Positions 1-8,476 of a stretch of 64,000 bases of DNA are shown here, one piece after another (within the stretch, counting starts at the first letter, position 1; the number at the start of each line of letters is the position of its first letter). The notes under the pieces were generated by a model that was not told the origin of the DNA, did not search any database, and was given only the letters and a program-made list of their open reading frames with translations. This stretch comes from Yoonia maritima (GTDB lineage Bacteria; Pseudomonadota; Alphaproteobacteria; Rhodobacterales; Rhodobacteraceae): assembly GCF_002933395.1 (NCBI RefSeq), contig NZ_PKFN01000011.1, forward strand, positions 124,001-188,000. Reading direction: 5' to 3'. Position numbers and translations under genes: made by a program.

Positions 1-1
1 T

Positions 2-1081
2 TTCAACCTCATGTACCCAGGTGAATGGGTTGTCGAAGGCTGGCTTGGCCCGTTCTTCTCGATCACATCACTTGAGCCTGTAGGTCTGGCTGCTGCTGAT
101 GCGTCACTTGACTATGCATCTGTCGCGTCTGACTTTTTCTTCCAGCTGATGTTCTGTGCGACAACTGCATCGATCGTTTCTGGTACTTTGGCTGAGCGCA
201 TCAAACTGTGGCCATTCCTAATCTTCGTTGTTGTGCTGACTGGCTTTATCTACCCAATCGAAGCATCTTGGCAGTGGGGCGGTGGTTTCTTGTCCGCAAT
301 GGGCTTCTCTGACTTCGCTGGTTCAACGCTGGTTCACGCTGCTGGTGGTTTCGCCGCCCTCGCTGGTGCCTTTGTTCTGGGTCCACGGATCGGTAAATAC
401 AAAGATGGCAAAACAATCCCAATGCCGGGTTCTAACCTGACACTTGCTACACTGGGTACATTCATCCTGTGGCTGGGTTGGTTCGGCTTTAACGGTGGTT
501 CGCAGTTGGCTGCGGGTACTGTTGGTGACATCACTGACGTTGGTCGCATCTTTGCAAACACCAACATGGCGGCTGCTGCCGGCGCTGTTGTGGCTCTGAT
601 CGTGACGCAAATCATGTACAAAAAAGTCGATCTTACCATGGTACTGAACGGCGCGCTTGCTGGTCTGGTGGCGATCACCGCCGAACCGCTGGCACCGTCA
701 CTTCTTAGTGCGCTGATTATCGGTGGTATTGGTGGCCTGATCGTTGTCTTCACTGTGCCTCTTTTGGACAAGTTCAAAATCGATGATGTTGTCGGTGCGA
801 TCCCTGTTCACTTGATCGCAGGTTTCTGGGGTACGATGGCAGTTGCCTTCAACACTCAAACGGAAATTTCCGAAGGTGTTGCTCGCTCTATGGGTGCGCA
901 GTTCATGATCCAGTTCATCGGCTTTGCTGCAGTGGGTATCTTTGTCTTTGTCGTATCGCTGATCGTTTGGATCATCTTGAAAGCGACAATGGGTATCCGA
1001 GTTTCCGAAGAGGCTGAGATTAATGGTCTGGACGTGTCCGAACTGGGCATGGAAGCCTACCCTGAGTTCTCGAAAGGCTGA
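2..1081 (+). CDS. amtB: Ammonium transporter AmtB (5' truncated by window edge)
   Basis: This is an ammonium channel of the Amt/Rh family, which conducts NH3/NH4+ across the inner membrane as a trimer. The frame is open at the first base, so the N-terminal helices lie outside the window; about 359 residues remain. Counting from the first Met in view, the twin pore histidines are visible: one in STLVHAAGG (about residue 109) and one in VHLIAGFWG (about 267). The segment AERIKLWPF follows a pore-lining helix. Roughly eight hydrophobic helices are present, with a short charged cytoplasmic tail at the end. In this family amtB usually follows glnK, which would lie upstream of the window. A strong terminator follows the stop codon by 30 bases, so it probably ends its transcript. 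Confidence 0.95.
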   Translation, partial: FNLMYPGEWVVEGWLGPFFSITSLEPVGLAAADASLDYASVASDFFFQLMFCATTASIVSGTLAERIKLWPFLIFVVVLTGFIYPIEASWQWGGGFLSAMGFSDFAGSTLVHAAGGFAALAGAFVLGPRIGKYKDGKTIPMPGSNLTLATLGTFILWLGWFGFNGGSQLAAGTVGDITDVGRIFANTNMAAAAGAVVALIVTQIMYKKVDLTMVLNGALAGLVAITAEPLAPSLLSALIIGGIGGLIVVFTVPLLDKFKIDDVVGAIPVHLIAGFWGTMAVAFNTQTEISEGVARSMGAQFMIQFIGFAAVGIFVFVVSLIVWIILKATMGIRVSEEAEINGLDVSELGMEAYPEFSKG

Positions 1082-1110
1082 TACCCTTCCTGTCAGTTTT
1101 TCAATACTTG

Positions 1111-1136
1111 CCCGGGCGTTCGCGCCCGGGTTTTTT
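1111..1136 (+). terminator. Rho-independent terminator after amtB
   Basis: A perfect 8-bp stem (CCCGGGCG / CGCCCGGG) with a TTCG tetraloop is followed by six T. It lies 30 bases after the amtB stop and separates that gene from the dgc operon. Confidence 0.92.
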
Positions 1137-1140
1137 GTTG

Positions 1141-1166
1141 GTAGGGTGGATCAAGATCCACCCTAC
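1141..1166. repeat. Palindromic intergenic repeat, copy 1
   Basis: This is a perfect inverted repeat with 12-bp arms (GTAGGGTGGATC / GATCCACCCTAC) and a 2-base centre, five bases after the T-tract of the amtB terminator. Related palindromes with the same GTAGGGTGG outer arm lie near 11573 and 47946, so it belongs to a small dispersed family resembling REP/BIME elements. Its function is unknown; it could act as an extra terminator hairpin. Confidence 0.75.
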
Positions 1167-1314
1167 GTAGTGTGTGCAATATTATCCCGTTTGTGGGATT
1201 TCTACGCTCCTATGTTGCGTATTTAGGTTTATCACTGGCCCACTTAGCGATGTAATTCCATATTTTACGCGCAATCCTCTCATGAATACCTTTTCTCGAA
1301 TCCGGAGTGCCCAA

Positions 1315-2316
1315 ATGATCCAGACCCCTTACCTACTGTTTCTTGGCGACGCGCCCGATCAGCTGGCCGCGAAGGTTGCACAGGGCATCAAAGACTGGCG
1401 CCCAGATAATGCGGTCGGTCAGTTTCGAATGCCGGGCTGTGGCGCTGATGTAGGTGCGAAAGACATGACTTTGGCCGATGCCAAAGCGGCAGGAGCAAAG
1501 ACACTTGTGATCGGTGTGGCAAACCGTGGGGGGGTTATTTCGGATGCTTGGAAGGCTGTCCTGATCGAGGCTCTTCAAATGGGTTTCGATATTGCGTCGG
1601 GATTGCATAACCTTTTGCGCGACGAAAACGATTTGATGGCAGCTGCACGAGTATACGGTTGCAGCCTATTCGATGTGCGTATCCCATCGGTAGCCTACCC
1701 TATCGCAAATGGAAAAAAGCGTAGGGGGAAAAGATGTTTGGCGGTTGGTACGGATTGTTCTGTAGGTAAAATGTACACGGGCCTTGCTATGGATGCCGAG
1801 ATGCAAAAGCGTGGCATGAAGTCGACGTTCCGTCCGACAGGTCAGACCGGCATCCTTATTACAGGTGGTGGCGTGCCACTGGACGCGGTGATCGCTGATT
1901 TTATGGCGGGCGCTGTAGAATACCTGACCCCCGATAATGACCCTGACCATTGGGATCACATCGAAGGGCAGGGCAGCTTATTTCACGTGTCATATTCAGG
2001 TGTGACAATGGCGCTGATTCACGGCGGGCAGCCTGATGCGTTGGTGCTCGCGCATGAACCGACCCGCACACATATGCGTGGTTTGCCCGACTATGCACTG
2101 CCGAGCCTAGATGCGCTTCGCGATAGTGCGCTTTCGATGGCGCGTGTTGCTAATCCGGCGTGTCAGGTCATAGGCATATCGGTGAATACGCAGCATATGT
2201 CTGAGCCCGAAGCGATAGCATATATGGCAGAGGTCGAAGAGCGGATGGGCCTTCCTACTGTCGACACGTTCCGCCAAGGGGCAGGGCGACTGGTCGATGC
2301 ATTGGCGGCGATGTAA
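1315..2316 (+). CDS. dgcN: DUF1611 family N-acetyltransferase DgcN (D-glutamate catabolism)
   Basis: This is a DUF1611 protein of about 333 residues. The family member DgcN, working with the racemase DgcA, N-acetylates D-glutamate so that it can be epimerised and used as carbon and nitrogen source. The N-terminal third is Rossmann-like. The second domain carries a P-loop-like GTDCSVGK (145-152) followed by FRPTGQTGI, typical of DUF1611. I chose the ATG at 1315 because GGAG lies about 8 bases upstream; an ATG at 1282 in the same frame is possible. It heads an operon with dgcA and a D-amino acid transaminase; a 24-bp palindrome lies just after its stop. The name rests on family plus synteny with dgcA, which makes the assignment fairly secure. 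Confidence 0.85.
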   Translation: MIQTPYLLFLGDAPDQLAAKVAQGIKDWRPDNAVGQFRMPGCGADVGAKDMTLADAKAAGAKTLVIGVANRGGVISDAWKAVLIEALQMGFDIASGLHNLLRDENDLMAAARVYGCSLFDVRIPSVAYPIANGKKRRGKRCLAVGTDCSVGKMYTGLAMDAEMQKRGMKSTFRPTGQTGILITGGGVPLDAVIADFMAGAVEYLTPDNDPDHWDHIEGQGSLFHVSYSGVTMALIHGGQPDALVLAHEPTRTHMRGLPDYALPSLDALRDSALSMARVANPACQVIGISVNTQHMSEPEAIAYMAEVEERMGLPTVDTFRQGAGRLVDALAAM

Positions 2317-2340
2317 GATCAAATTTAGCTAAATTTGATC
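2317..2340. promoter_or_regulatory. Perfect 24-bp palindrome between dgcN and dgcA
   Basis: The two 12-base halves GATCAAATTTAG and CTAAATTTGATC meet without a spacer, directly after the dgcN stop and 33 bases before the dgcA start. It is A+T-rich, unlike its surroundings, and has no T-tract. It could be an operator for a dimeric regulator, or a processing or attenuation hairpin in the dgc mRNA. No regulator gene is adjacent. Confidence 0.6.
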
Positions 2341-2373
2341 GCGCCCGCGTTCTAACCGAGAAAAGGCATATCG

Positions 2374-3333
2374 ATGAAAATTCAAGTGACGCGCGATGTA
2401 TTCCAGCTTGCGCAGGTATTCACGATCAGTCGTGGTTCGCGCACGCAGGCAGAGGTGCTAACCGTCACGGTTAGCGGCGATGGCGCCGTTGGTTGGGGTG
2501 AATGCGTGCCATATGCGCGCTACGACGAAACCTTGGATAGCGTGACAGAACAGATCAACGGCTTTTCTGGCGCGTGGGGTGACCTGCACGATGCTTTGCC
2601 AGCCGGCGCTGCCCGTAATGCTTTGGACTGTGCGTATTGGGATCATGCAGCCACGCAAGCCGGAAAACGGGTTTGGGACTTGTTAGGCCTGCCAGCCCCC
2701 GGCCCGGAAATCACGGCCTATACTTTGTCGCTTGATACGCCCGAGGCCATGCAGGTGCAGGCCGCAAAAAACGCGCACCGTCCGTTGTTGAAAATTAAAC
2801 TTGGCACGCCCGACGATATGGCCCGGCTAGAGGCGGTTCGTCGCGGTGCACCTGACGCCCGGATCATCGTGGATGCAAACGAAGGTTGGACTGCTGATGT
2901 CTATGCCGACCTTGCGCCCCACTTGATCCGGCTTGGGGTTCAAATGGTTGAACAGCCGCTGCCCGCTGGCGAAGACGACATGCTGGCGGAAATCGCGCGC
3001 CCCTTGCCGGTGTGCGCCGACGAGAGCTGCCATGATCGAACCAGTCTGCCTGCGCTAAAGGGCAAATATGACATGGTGAACATCAAGTTGGACAAAACGG
3101 GTGGCCTCACCGAAGCGCTCGCATTGAAAGAGCAAGCCATCGCCGAGGGTTACGGTGTTATGGTTGGTTGCATGGTCGGATCGTCGCTTGCCATGGCACC
3201 TGCTACCATTCTTGCGCAGGGTGTGGCCTTTACGGACCTTGACGGCCCGCTCTTATTGGCCGAAGACCGTGATCAACCACTGATTTTTGATGACAAAGGC
3301 GTGCATCCACCTGCCGCCGCATTATGGGGATGA
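2374..3333 (+). CDS. dgcA: N-acetyl-D-glutamate racemase DgcA (enolase superfamily)
   Basis: This is an enolase-superfamily epimerase of the dipeptide epimerase branch, 319 residues. The expected active-site set is complete: the KxK motif at K140/K142 (LLKIKLG), metal ligands D167 (IIVDANEGW), E193 (MVEQPL) and D216 (CADES), and the second catalytic lysine K238 (NIKLDKTGG). By similarity alone it could be called an L-Ala-D/L-Glu epimerase. Its position directly after dgcN and before a D-amino acid transaminase favours DgcA, which racemises N-acetyl-D-glutamate to the L form. Its stop overlaps the region holding the start codons of dat, so translation is probably coupled. Confidence 0.85.
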   Translation: MKIQVTRDVFQLAQVFTISRGSRTQAEVLTVTVSGDGAVGWGECVPYARYDETLDSVTEQINGFSGAWGDLHDALPAGAARNALDCAYWDHAATQAGKRVWDLLGLPAPGPEITAYTLSLDTPEAMQVQAAKNAHRPLLKIKLGTPDDMARLEAVRRGAPDARIIVDANEGWTADVYADLAPHLIRLGVQMVEQPLPAGEDDMLAEIARPLPVCADESCHDRTSLPALKGKYDMVNIKLDKTGGLTEALALKEQAIAEGYGVMVGCMVGSSLAMAPATILAQGVAFTDLDGPLLLAEDRDQPLIFDDKGVHPPAAALWG

Positions 3334-3335
3334 CC

Positions 3336-4196
3336 ATGCGCACAGTTTACGTCAACGGCGAATACCTACCTGAAAACGAAGCCAAGATTTCGATCTTTGA
3401 TCGCGGTTTCCTGATGGCCGATGGCGTTTACGAGGTGACATCGGTGCTGGATGGCAAGCTGATTGACTTTGATGGGCACGCCAAACGGCTGGAGCGTTCA
3501 TTGAATGAACTCGACATGCCGCGCCCTGATGTGCTGCCTGATTTGCTAGAAGTGTACCGTGAATTGGTGCGTTTGAACGGCATTGAAGAAGGCATGATAT
3601 ATCTTCAAATCACACGCGGTGCGCCCGACGACCGCGACTTTGCCTTCCCTGATCCTGAAACGACCAAACCGACTGTTGTTTTGTTCACCCAAAACAAACC
3701 GGGCCTTGCGGACAACCCGGCGGCCAAGAAAGGGATCAAAGTGATCTCGATTGAGGATCAGCGCTGGGCGCGCCGTGACATCAAAACCGTTCAATTGCTT
3801 TACCCATCTATGGGTAAAATGATGGCCAAAGCCGCTGGCGCAGACGATGCGTGGATGGTCGAAGATGGTGCTGTGACCGAAGGCACGTCAAACAACGCCT
3901 ATATCGTCAAAGGCAACACGATCATCACGCGTAATCTGGGTAGCGAAATCCTGCACGGTATCACCCGCGCCGCCGTTCTGCGTTTCGCTCGCGAAGCACA
4001 GATGCAGGTCGAAGAGCGCAGCTTTACCATTACCGAAGCGCAAGAAGCCGACGAAGCATTCATCACGTCGGCCAGCACTTTCGTGATGCCCGTCGTCGAC
4101 ATCGATGGTGCATCCATCGGCACCGGCACACCCGGCCCAATCGCGGCGCGCCTGCGCGAGATCTATTTGGATGAAAGCCGCAAACTGGCTGTTTGA
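3336..4196 (+). CDS. dat: D-amino-acid transaminase
   Basis: This is a fold-type IV PLP aminotransferase of about 286 residues, the branch holding D-alanine transaminase and branched-chain aminotransferases. K150 in RRDIKTVQLL is the expected PLP lysine, E182 in AVTEGTSNN lies on the cofactor side, and DRGFLMADGVYE (about 22-33) is the N-terminal signature of the D-amino acid enzymes. Three in-frame ATGs sit close together (3324, 3330, 3336). I chose 3336 because GGGGA lies at a suitable distance; 3330 would give an ATGA overlap with dgcA. It would convert D-amino acids to 2-oxo acids, with 2-oxoglutarate/D-glutamate as the other pair, which fits with the two upstream genes. Confidence 0.88.
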   Translation: MRTVYVNGEYLPENEAKISIFDRGFLMADGVYEVTSVLDGKLIDFDGHAKRLERSLNELDMPRPDVLPDLLEVYRELVRLNGIEEGMIYLQITRGAPDDRDFAFPDPETTKPTVVLFTQNKPGLADNPAAKKGIKVISIEDQRWARRDIKTVQLLYPSMGKMMAKAAGADDAWMVEDGAVTEGTSNNAYIVKGNTIITRNLGSEILHGITRAAVLRFAREAQMQVEERSFTITEAQEADEAFITSASTFVMPVVDIDGASIGTGTPGPIAARLREIYLDESRKLAV

Positions 4197-4209
4197 TAAT
4201 CGCATCTAC

Positions 4210-4232
4210 GATCCCTCGTTCCGCGGGGGATC
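4210..4232 (+). terminator. Hairpin after the dgc operon
   Basis: A 9-bp stem (GATCCCTCG / CGGGGGATC with one G-T wobble) and a 5-base loop lie 13 bases after the dat stop. No T-tract follows, so it is a weak terminator or an mRNA 3' end stabiliser. Confidence 0.5.
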
Positions 4233-4269
4233 TGCTTTGCCTGCACTTATTTTCTGTTAGTGTTATGGC

Positions 4270-4881
4270 ATGAATGATGCCGCAAAACAGGTCATCCCGC
4301 TTTACCGCCGCCATGCTGCCGCTTGGGTGCGTAATCATGGTACCAGCCTGATTGAAAAGAACTGGTTGGACCGGTTCACTGCGCCGCTCACTGTGAGGGC
4401 GCAGTTGTTGGATATTGGCTGCGGTGCCGGCGATCCGATTGCGCGATATCTGTTGGATCGCGGTTTTGCTGTGACCGGGGTCGATGCTTCGCCGGAGTTA
4501 ATTGATGTGGCGCAGGAAAACATGCCAGCGGCGCATTGGGTCGTTGCTGACATGCGCGCATTGCAATTGAGCCAGCGGTTTGACGGTATGTTGGCGTGGG
4601 ACAGTATATTTCACCTCACGCCGGGTGATCAGCGGTTGATGTTTCCCGTATTCGCCGCGCATGCCAATGTCGGGGCACAGCTGATGTTCACAAGCGGCCC
4701 GGCCCATGGCGACGCAATTGGCGAATTCGAAGGCGAGCCGCTGTATCATTCCAGCCTCGACCCTTCTGAGTACCGCTTGCTGCTTGATCAAAACCGGTTC
4801 GAGGTCGTCGATCATATCGTCGAAGACCTCGATTGCGGATTTCGTACTGTCTGGCTTGCGCAATTTGTGGGGCGTGAGTAG
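4270..4881 (+). CDS. Class I SAM-dependent methyltransferase
   Basis: This is a methyltransferase of 203 residues with the Rossmann-like SAM-binding fold. Motif I is LLDIGCGAGDP (about 40-50), the acidic end of strand 2 is TGVDASPELI, and VVADMRAL and FDGMLAWDSIFHL follow as motifs II and III. It resembles small-molecule methyltransferases of the type 11/25 groups rather than RNA or protein enzymes, but the substrate cannot be read from the sequence. The gene stands alone, 70 bases after dat and convergent with the DUF1244 gene 12 bases downstream. Confidence 0.8.
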   Translation: MNDAAKQVIPLYRRHAAAWVRNHGTSLIEKNWLDRFTAPLTVRAQLLDIGCGAGDPIARYLLDRGFAVTGVDASPELIDVAQENMPAAHWVVADMRALQLSQRFDGMLAWDSIFHLTPGDQRLMFPVFAAHANVGAQLMFTSGPAHGDAIGEFEGEPLYHSSLDPSEYRLLLDQNRFEVVDHIVEDLDCGFRTVWLAQFVGRE

Positions 4882-4893
4882 CCGAGGCGCGTT

Positions 4894-5187
4894 CTACCCG
4901 TGTGACTTCTTGAACGCGTCTTTGGCTTCAGCGCTCGCTTCGGTCTGGTGCTTCGCTTTCCACTCAGCAAACGGCATGCCGTAGAACGCTTCGCGGCCTT
5001 GCTCTTTGTCCATTTCAATGCCGTGCGCGTTCGCGGCTTCTTGGTACCAGCGCGACAGACAGTTACGGCAGAAACCGGCAAGGTTCATCATATCGATGTT
5101 TTGCGCGTCGGGGCGGTCTTCCAGAAGGTGCTGGCGTAGGCGGCGGAATGCTGCGGCTTCGATTTCGATGCGAGTTTGGTCGTCCAT
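4894..5187 (-). CDS. DUF1244 domain-containing protein
   Basis: This is a 97-residue protein of the DUF1244 family, common in proteobacteria and of unknown function. The typical core is present: AAAFRRLRQHLLEDRPDAQN, then a cysteine pair in FCRNCLSRWY, and GREAFYGMPFAEWK near the end. The two cysteines suggest metal or redox chemistry, but nothing is proven. I chose the ATG at 5187; an upstream in-frame codon would run into the neighbouring amidohydrolase gene. It follows that gene on the same strand after 11 bases, so the two are probably co-transcribed. Confidence 0.85.
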   Translation of the reverse strand: MDDQTRIEIEAAAFRRLRQHLLEDRPDAQNIDMMNLAGFCRNCLSRWYQEAANAHGIEMDKEQGREAFYGMPFAEWKAKHQTEASAEAKDAFKKSHG

Positions 5188-5198
5188 GGTGTTCTCCG

Positions 5199-5948
5199 TC
5201 AAAGCCCAGTCTGGGCGAGTACTTTTTTCAATATAGGTGCTAATCGCTGCGCCCAAAGGATTTGTCCGGCTTCTTCAGCAATAAGGTCGTTGCGCACTTC
5301 GATAAGAACGTTTGGCCGTCCGTGCTGTAGCGCATGTCGGTCGACAGCGTCGCCTTTGAGGTGGCCAGAGTAGGGTTCGTTGTCTCCAACGCACCAACCT
5401 TGATTGATACAGGCTTCGATGAATGGTTTCGCAAGCCGTTCATCATGCGCGTAAAGAACACCAACTTCCCAAGGGCGCGCTGAGCGTCCGCGCAGTTGCG
5501 GTGTAAAGCTATGGACCGCGCAGATCACGGGGTCCTGCATTTTTGCAGCTAGTTCCGCATAGGCGTTGTGATAGGGGCGGTGAAGCTGCTTCAGCCGCTT
5601 TTCCTTTTCAACCGCATCGGCATGACGGTTCGCGGGTATGATGGTTCCATCATAAAGGCGCATGAGCAATGTTGGGTCGTCTTCGCCCCGGTTAGGGTCA
5701 ATCACAAGCCGCGAGAAGTTTGATAGAATGGCTGGGCTGTCCAATGCCTCTGCCAAATGTCGGGTCACCCCAGCTGCACCGACATCATATGCGATGTGGC
5801 GCTGCATGTCGTCATGGGGAAGCCCAAGGTCGCCGCTACTGATCCAATCTGGGACATGGTTAGTCGCATGATCACAGCTAACCAGCCATCGCCCGGACCT
5901 GTTTTTATCAATAATTTGGTAAGCAGAGTGTGTCATCTTTGGTGTCAT
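5199..5948 (-). CDS. N-formylglutamate amidohydrolase family protein
   Basis: This is a protein of about 249 residues of the N-formylglutamate amidohydrolase (FGase) family. Family motifs are visible: SCDHATNHVP near residue 24, DVGAAGVTRHLAE, FSRLVIDPNRGEDDP, and AVHSFTPQLRG. Classic HutG converts N-formyl-L-glutamate to glutamate and formate, but there are no other histidine utilisation genes here. Many alphaproteobacteria carry such stand-alone paralogues, and the true substrate is uncertain. A second Met lies four residues in (5936). It is divergent from pyruvate kinase across about 106 bases, which should hold both promoters, and is followed by DUF1244. Confidence 0.8.
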   Translation of the reverse strand: MTPKMTHSAYQIIDKNRSGRWLVSCDHATNHVPDWISSGDLGLPHDDMQRHIAYDVGAAGVTRHLAEALDSPAILSNFSRLVIDPNRGEDDPTLLMRLYDGTIIPANRHADAVEKEKRLKQLHRPYHNAYAELAAKMQDPVICAVHSFTPQLRGRSARPWEVGVLYAHDERLAKPFIEACINQGWCVGDNEPYSGHLKGDAVDRHALQHGRPNVLIEVRNDLIAEEAGQILWAQRLAPILKKVLAQTGL

Positions 5949-6054
5949 TCCTTTGTCACCCGATTTAGGCTAGTTGTGATAGGATTGGAATTGCGTAATA
6001 AGGGCAACAAGCCACCTGTTATCGCTAACGGCATAGCCGCACGAAGGAAAAATC

Positions 6055-7500
6055 ATGAGACGCCACCGTAACGTAAAGATCGTCGCCACACTTGGCCCAG
6101 CTTCCAATGATTATGAGATGATCCGCGCATTGCATGAAGCAGGCGCAGACGTTTTCCGCCTGAACATGTCACATGGTGATCATGCTGAAATTAAGGTCCG
6201 TCACGAGATTATCCGCCAAGTTGAAAAAGACATGGATAGCCCGATTTCCATTCTTGCTGATTTACAGGGGCCAAAGTTGCGCGTCGGTGTTTTTGCCAAC
6301 GGCGAAGAGGAATTGGTCGAAGGCGCTGCATTCCGGCTTGATCTGGACGACGCCGAAGGCGACGTGAACCGCGTTAAGTTGCCTCACAAAGAGATTTTCG
6401 ACGCGCTAGAGCCCGGCGCGCATCTGTTGGTGAATGACGGTAAGATTAAGCTGCGCGTCAAAGACTGCGGTCGCGACTTTGCTGATTGTGAAGTTATCGT
6501 TGGCGGCACGATTTCCAACCGCAAGGGCGTGAACGTTCCTGATGTTACCTTGCCGGTGGCGGCCTTGTCTGAAAAAGACCGCAAAGACCTCGAATTTGTA
6601 TGTGAGCTGGGTGTTGATTGGTTGGCGCTGTCGTTTGTGCAACGTGCTGCCGACGTCGAAGAAGCGCGCGCGCTTGCCAAAGGCCGTGCCGCGATTTTGT
6701 CGAAAATTGAAAAGCCAAACGCCGTAAAGTCATTTGATGAGATTTTAAAGGTCAGTGATGGCATCATGGTTGCTCGTGGTGATCTGGGCGTTGAACTGCC
6801 TGTTCACGCTGTTCCGCCCATCCAAAAACAACTGATCCGCAAGTCACGTGCTGCGGCAAAGCCGGTCATCGTGGCGACGCAGATGCTCGAATCAATGATT
6901 GATTCACCGATGCCGACACGTGCCGAAGTATCCGACGTTGCAAATGCGATTTACGAAGGTGCAGACGCGATCATGTTGTCTGCGGAATCCGCTGCCGGAT
7001 CGTATCCGATTGAAGCGGTAAGCACGATGAACAACGTCGCGGGTGAGGTCGAGTCAGACCCAACCTACACCGAGATCATCGAAGCATCGCGGAAAACGGA
7101 TGGGATAACAGTTGCAGATGGTATCGTATCTGCGGCGCGTGAAATTGCGGAAACGACCGACGTTAAAGCAATCTGCTGTTTCTCTCAATCTGGTACAACA
7201 GCTTTGCTTGTTTCGCGAGAACGCCCGCGGGTTCCAATCGTTGCGATGACGAACCAAATCGGAACAGCCCGTCGTCTGTGCCTATCTTGGGGGACGAACT
7301 GCGTTGTTACCGGCCCTGTTGACCGCTTTAAAGACGCGGTTCTTGCTGCGGTTAGCGCAGCAACGAGCCTGAAGCTGGCGAACAAAGAAGATATGGTTGT
7401 GATTACCGCTGGGGTGCCGTTTAACACGCCCGGTTCTACAAACATCCTTCGTGTTGCGCCCTGCGATGAACGTTTGATTTTCCCAGCCGAAGCAGATTAA
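6055..7500 (+). CDS. pyk: Pyruvate kinase
   Basis: This glycolytic enzyme transfers phosphate from phosphoenolpyruvate to ADP. It has 481 residues, the normal bacterial length. Domain A motifs are all present: KIVATLGPAS at the N-terminus, FRLNMSHG (about 34-41) with the substrate arginine, ILADLQGPKLRVG opening the B domain, LSKIEKP with the catalytic lysine, GIMVARGDLGVELP, and ATQMLESM followed by PTRAEVSDVANAI. The C-terminal domain (about 350 onwards) is intact. It is transcribed divergently from the amidohydrolase gene. A small membrane-protein gene follows after 33 bases. Confidence 0.97.
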   Translation: MRRHRNVKIVATLGPASNDYEMIRALHEAGADVFRLNMSHGDHAEIKVRHEIIRQVEKDMDSPISILADLQGPKLRVGVFANGEEELVEGAAFRLDLDDAEGDVNRVKLPHKEIFDALEPGAHLLVNDGKIKLRVKDCGRDFADCEVIVGGTISNRKGVNVPDVTLPVAALSEKDRKDLEFVCELGVDWLALSFVQRAADVEEARALAKGRAAILSKIEKPNAVKSFDEILKVSDGIMVARGDLGVELPVHAVPPIQKQLIRKSRAAAKPVIVATQMLESMIDSPMPTRAEVSDVANAIYEGADAIMLSAESAAGSYPIEAVSTMNNVAGEVESDPTYTEIIEASRKTDGITVADGIVSAAREIAETTDVKAICCFSQSGTTALLVSRERPRVPIVAMTNQIGTARRLCLSWGTNCVVTGPVDRFKDAVLAAVSAATSLKLANKEDMVVITAGVPFNTPGSTNILRVAPCDERLIFPAEAD

Positions 7501-7533
7501 GCTGCCGCCTGTAAGAAAACGGGAACGCGCTAA

Positions 7534-7758
7534 ATGGATTATGATCTGATTTTTGTTGTAGGCGTGCTATGCTGCGCCTTCGCAATTCCAGCCTTGATCA
7601 GCGCGTTTTCGGACAGGCGTTTTCCGCGTGTGGCGATCATGTTTGCCGTCGTTGGGGGTGTCAGCGTTGCCTATGCAATGCAGGAAAATCCCGGGGTTTA
7701 CGGATTCGCGACGATTGACGACGTATTTGTTGATGTCGTGGGGCGGTATCTGCTCTAA
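7534..7758 (+). CDS. Small membrane protein, unknown function
   Basis: This is a 74-residue protein with two likely transmembrane segments: IFVVGVLCCAFAIPALISAF (about 6-25) and VAIMFAVVGGVSVAYAM (about 33-49). A short C-terminal tail, about residues 50-74, follows. I do not recognise a named family, although short proteins of this shape are common after pyk in relatives. It starts 33 bases after pyk on the same strand and is likely co-transcribed with it. The frame is closed and has codon usage like its neighbours, so it is probably a real gene. Confidence 0.65.
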   Translation: MDYDLIFVVGVLCCAFAIPALISAFSDRRFPRVAIMFAVVGGVSVAYAMQENPGVYGFATIDDVFVDVVGRYLL

Positions 7759-7787
7759 ATCCCTTGCCTATTTGAATGATGCGTCCT

Positions 7788-7823
7788 ATACGGCGCGTCT
7801 CAACCCGCGCGTCCGGCCCGTAT
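7788..7823 (+). promoter_or_regulatory. Possible leader hairpin upstream of rpmI
   Basis: In the 110-base leader before rpmI, ATACGG pairs with CCGTAT and an inner CGCG pairs with CGCG, giving a bulged hairpin about 45 bases before the start codon. L20 represses its own operon by binding leader RNA in well-studied bacteria; whether this structure plays that role here is a guess. Confidence 0.3.
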
Positions 7824-7868
7824 GGCATGCCGAGTCGCGCTTCCGACCGACCCAAAGAGGAGACGGAA

Positions 7869-8069
7869 ATGCCGAAGATGAAGACAAAATCGAGCTGCAA
7901 AAAGCGGTTCAAAACGACGGCTTCTGGCCGTGTCGTTGCTGCCCAAGCGGGTAAACAGCACGGCATGATCAAACGCTCGAACAAGTTCCTTCGTAACGCA
8001 CGTGGCACAACCACGTTGTGCAAAGCTGACGAAGGTATCGTTAAATCAATGATGCCTTACGCACGTTAA
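7869..8069 (+). CDS. rpmI: 50S ribosomal protein L35
   Basis: This is the small basic 50S subunit protein L35, 66 residues. The sequence [20 protein letters not shown] and later [16 protein letters not shown] are characteristic, and the composition is strongly basic. The start is set by the ATG at 7869 with AGAGGAG about 8 bases upstream; a longer frame upstream has no ribosome binding site. It is followed after 17 bases by rplT, the standard rpmI-rplT pair. infC, which precedes the pair in many bacteria, is not here. Confidence 0.97.
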   Translation: MPKMKTKSSCKKRFKTTASGRVVAAQAGKQHGMIKRSNKFLRNARGTTTLCKADEGIVKSMMPYAR

Positions 8070-8086
8070 TTAGAGGGAATTAGGAT

Positions 8087-8449
8087 ATGCGCGTTAAAGG
8101 CGGAACAGTCACACATCGTCGTCACAAAAAAGTTCTCGACGCTGCCAAAGGTTATTATGATCGCCGGTCAAAGACTTTCAAAGTCGCTAAACAGGCCGTC
8201 GACAAAGCCAACCAATATGCAACACGCGACCGTCACAATCGCAAGCGCAACTTCCGCGCTTTGTGGATTCAGCGGATCAACGCAGGTGTTCGTTCGGTTG
8301 ACGAAACACTGAACTACTCCAAGTTCATCAATGGCCTGACACTGGCTGGCATCGAAGTCGACCGTAAGGTTCTGGCTGATCTTGCCGTGAACGAACCCGA
8401 TGCATTCGCGACAATCGTTGGCAAAGCTAAGGACGCTCTGGCTGCTTAA
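8087..8449 (+). CDS. rplT: 50S ribosomal protein L20
   Basis: This is ribosomal protein L20, 120 residues, an early-assembly 50S protein that binds 23S rRNA and often represses its own operon. Typical segments are [19 protein letters not shown] near the N-terminus, [19 protein letters not shown] in the middle and [20 protein letters not shown]. It is the second gene of the rpmI-rplT pair, and a clear terminator follows 27 bases after its stop. Confidence 0.98.
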   Translation: MRVKGGTVTHRRHKKVLDAAKGYYDRRSKTFKVAKQAVDKANQYATRDRHNRKRNFRALWIQRINAGVRSVDETLNYSKFINGLTLAGIEVDRKVLADLAVNEPDAFATIVGKAKDALAA

Positions 8450-8476
8450 GCTGCCGAGTACCAAGAATTGATCAAG

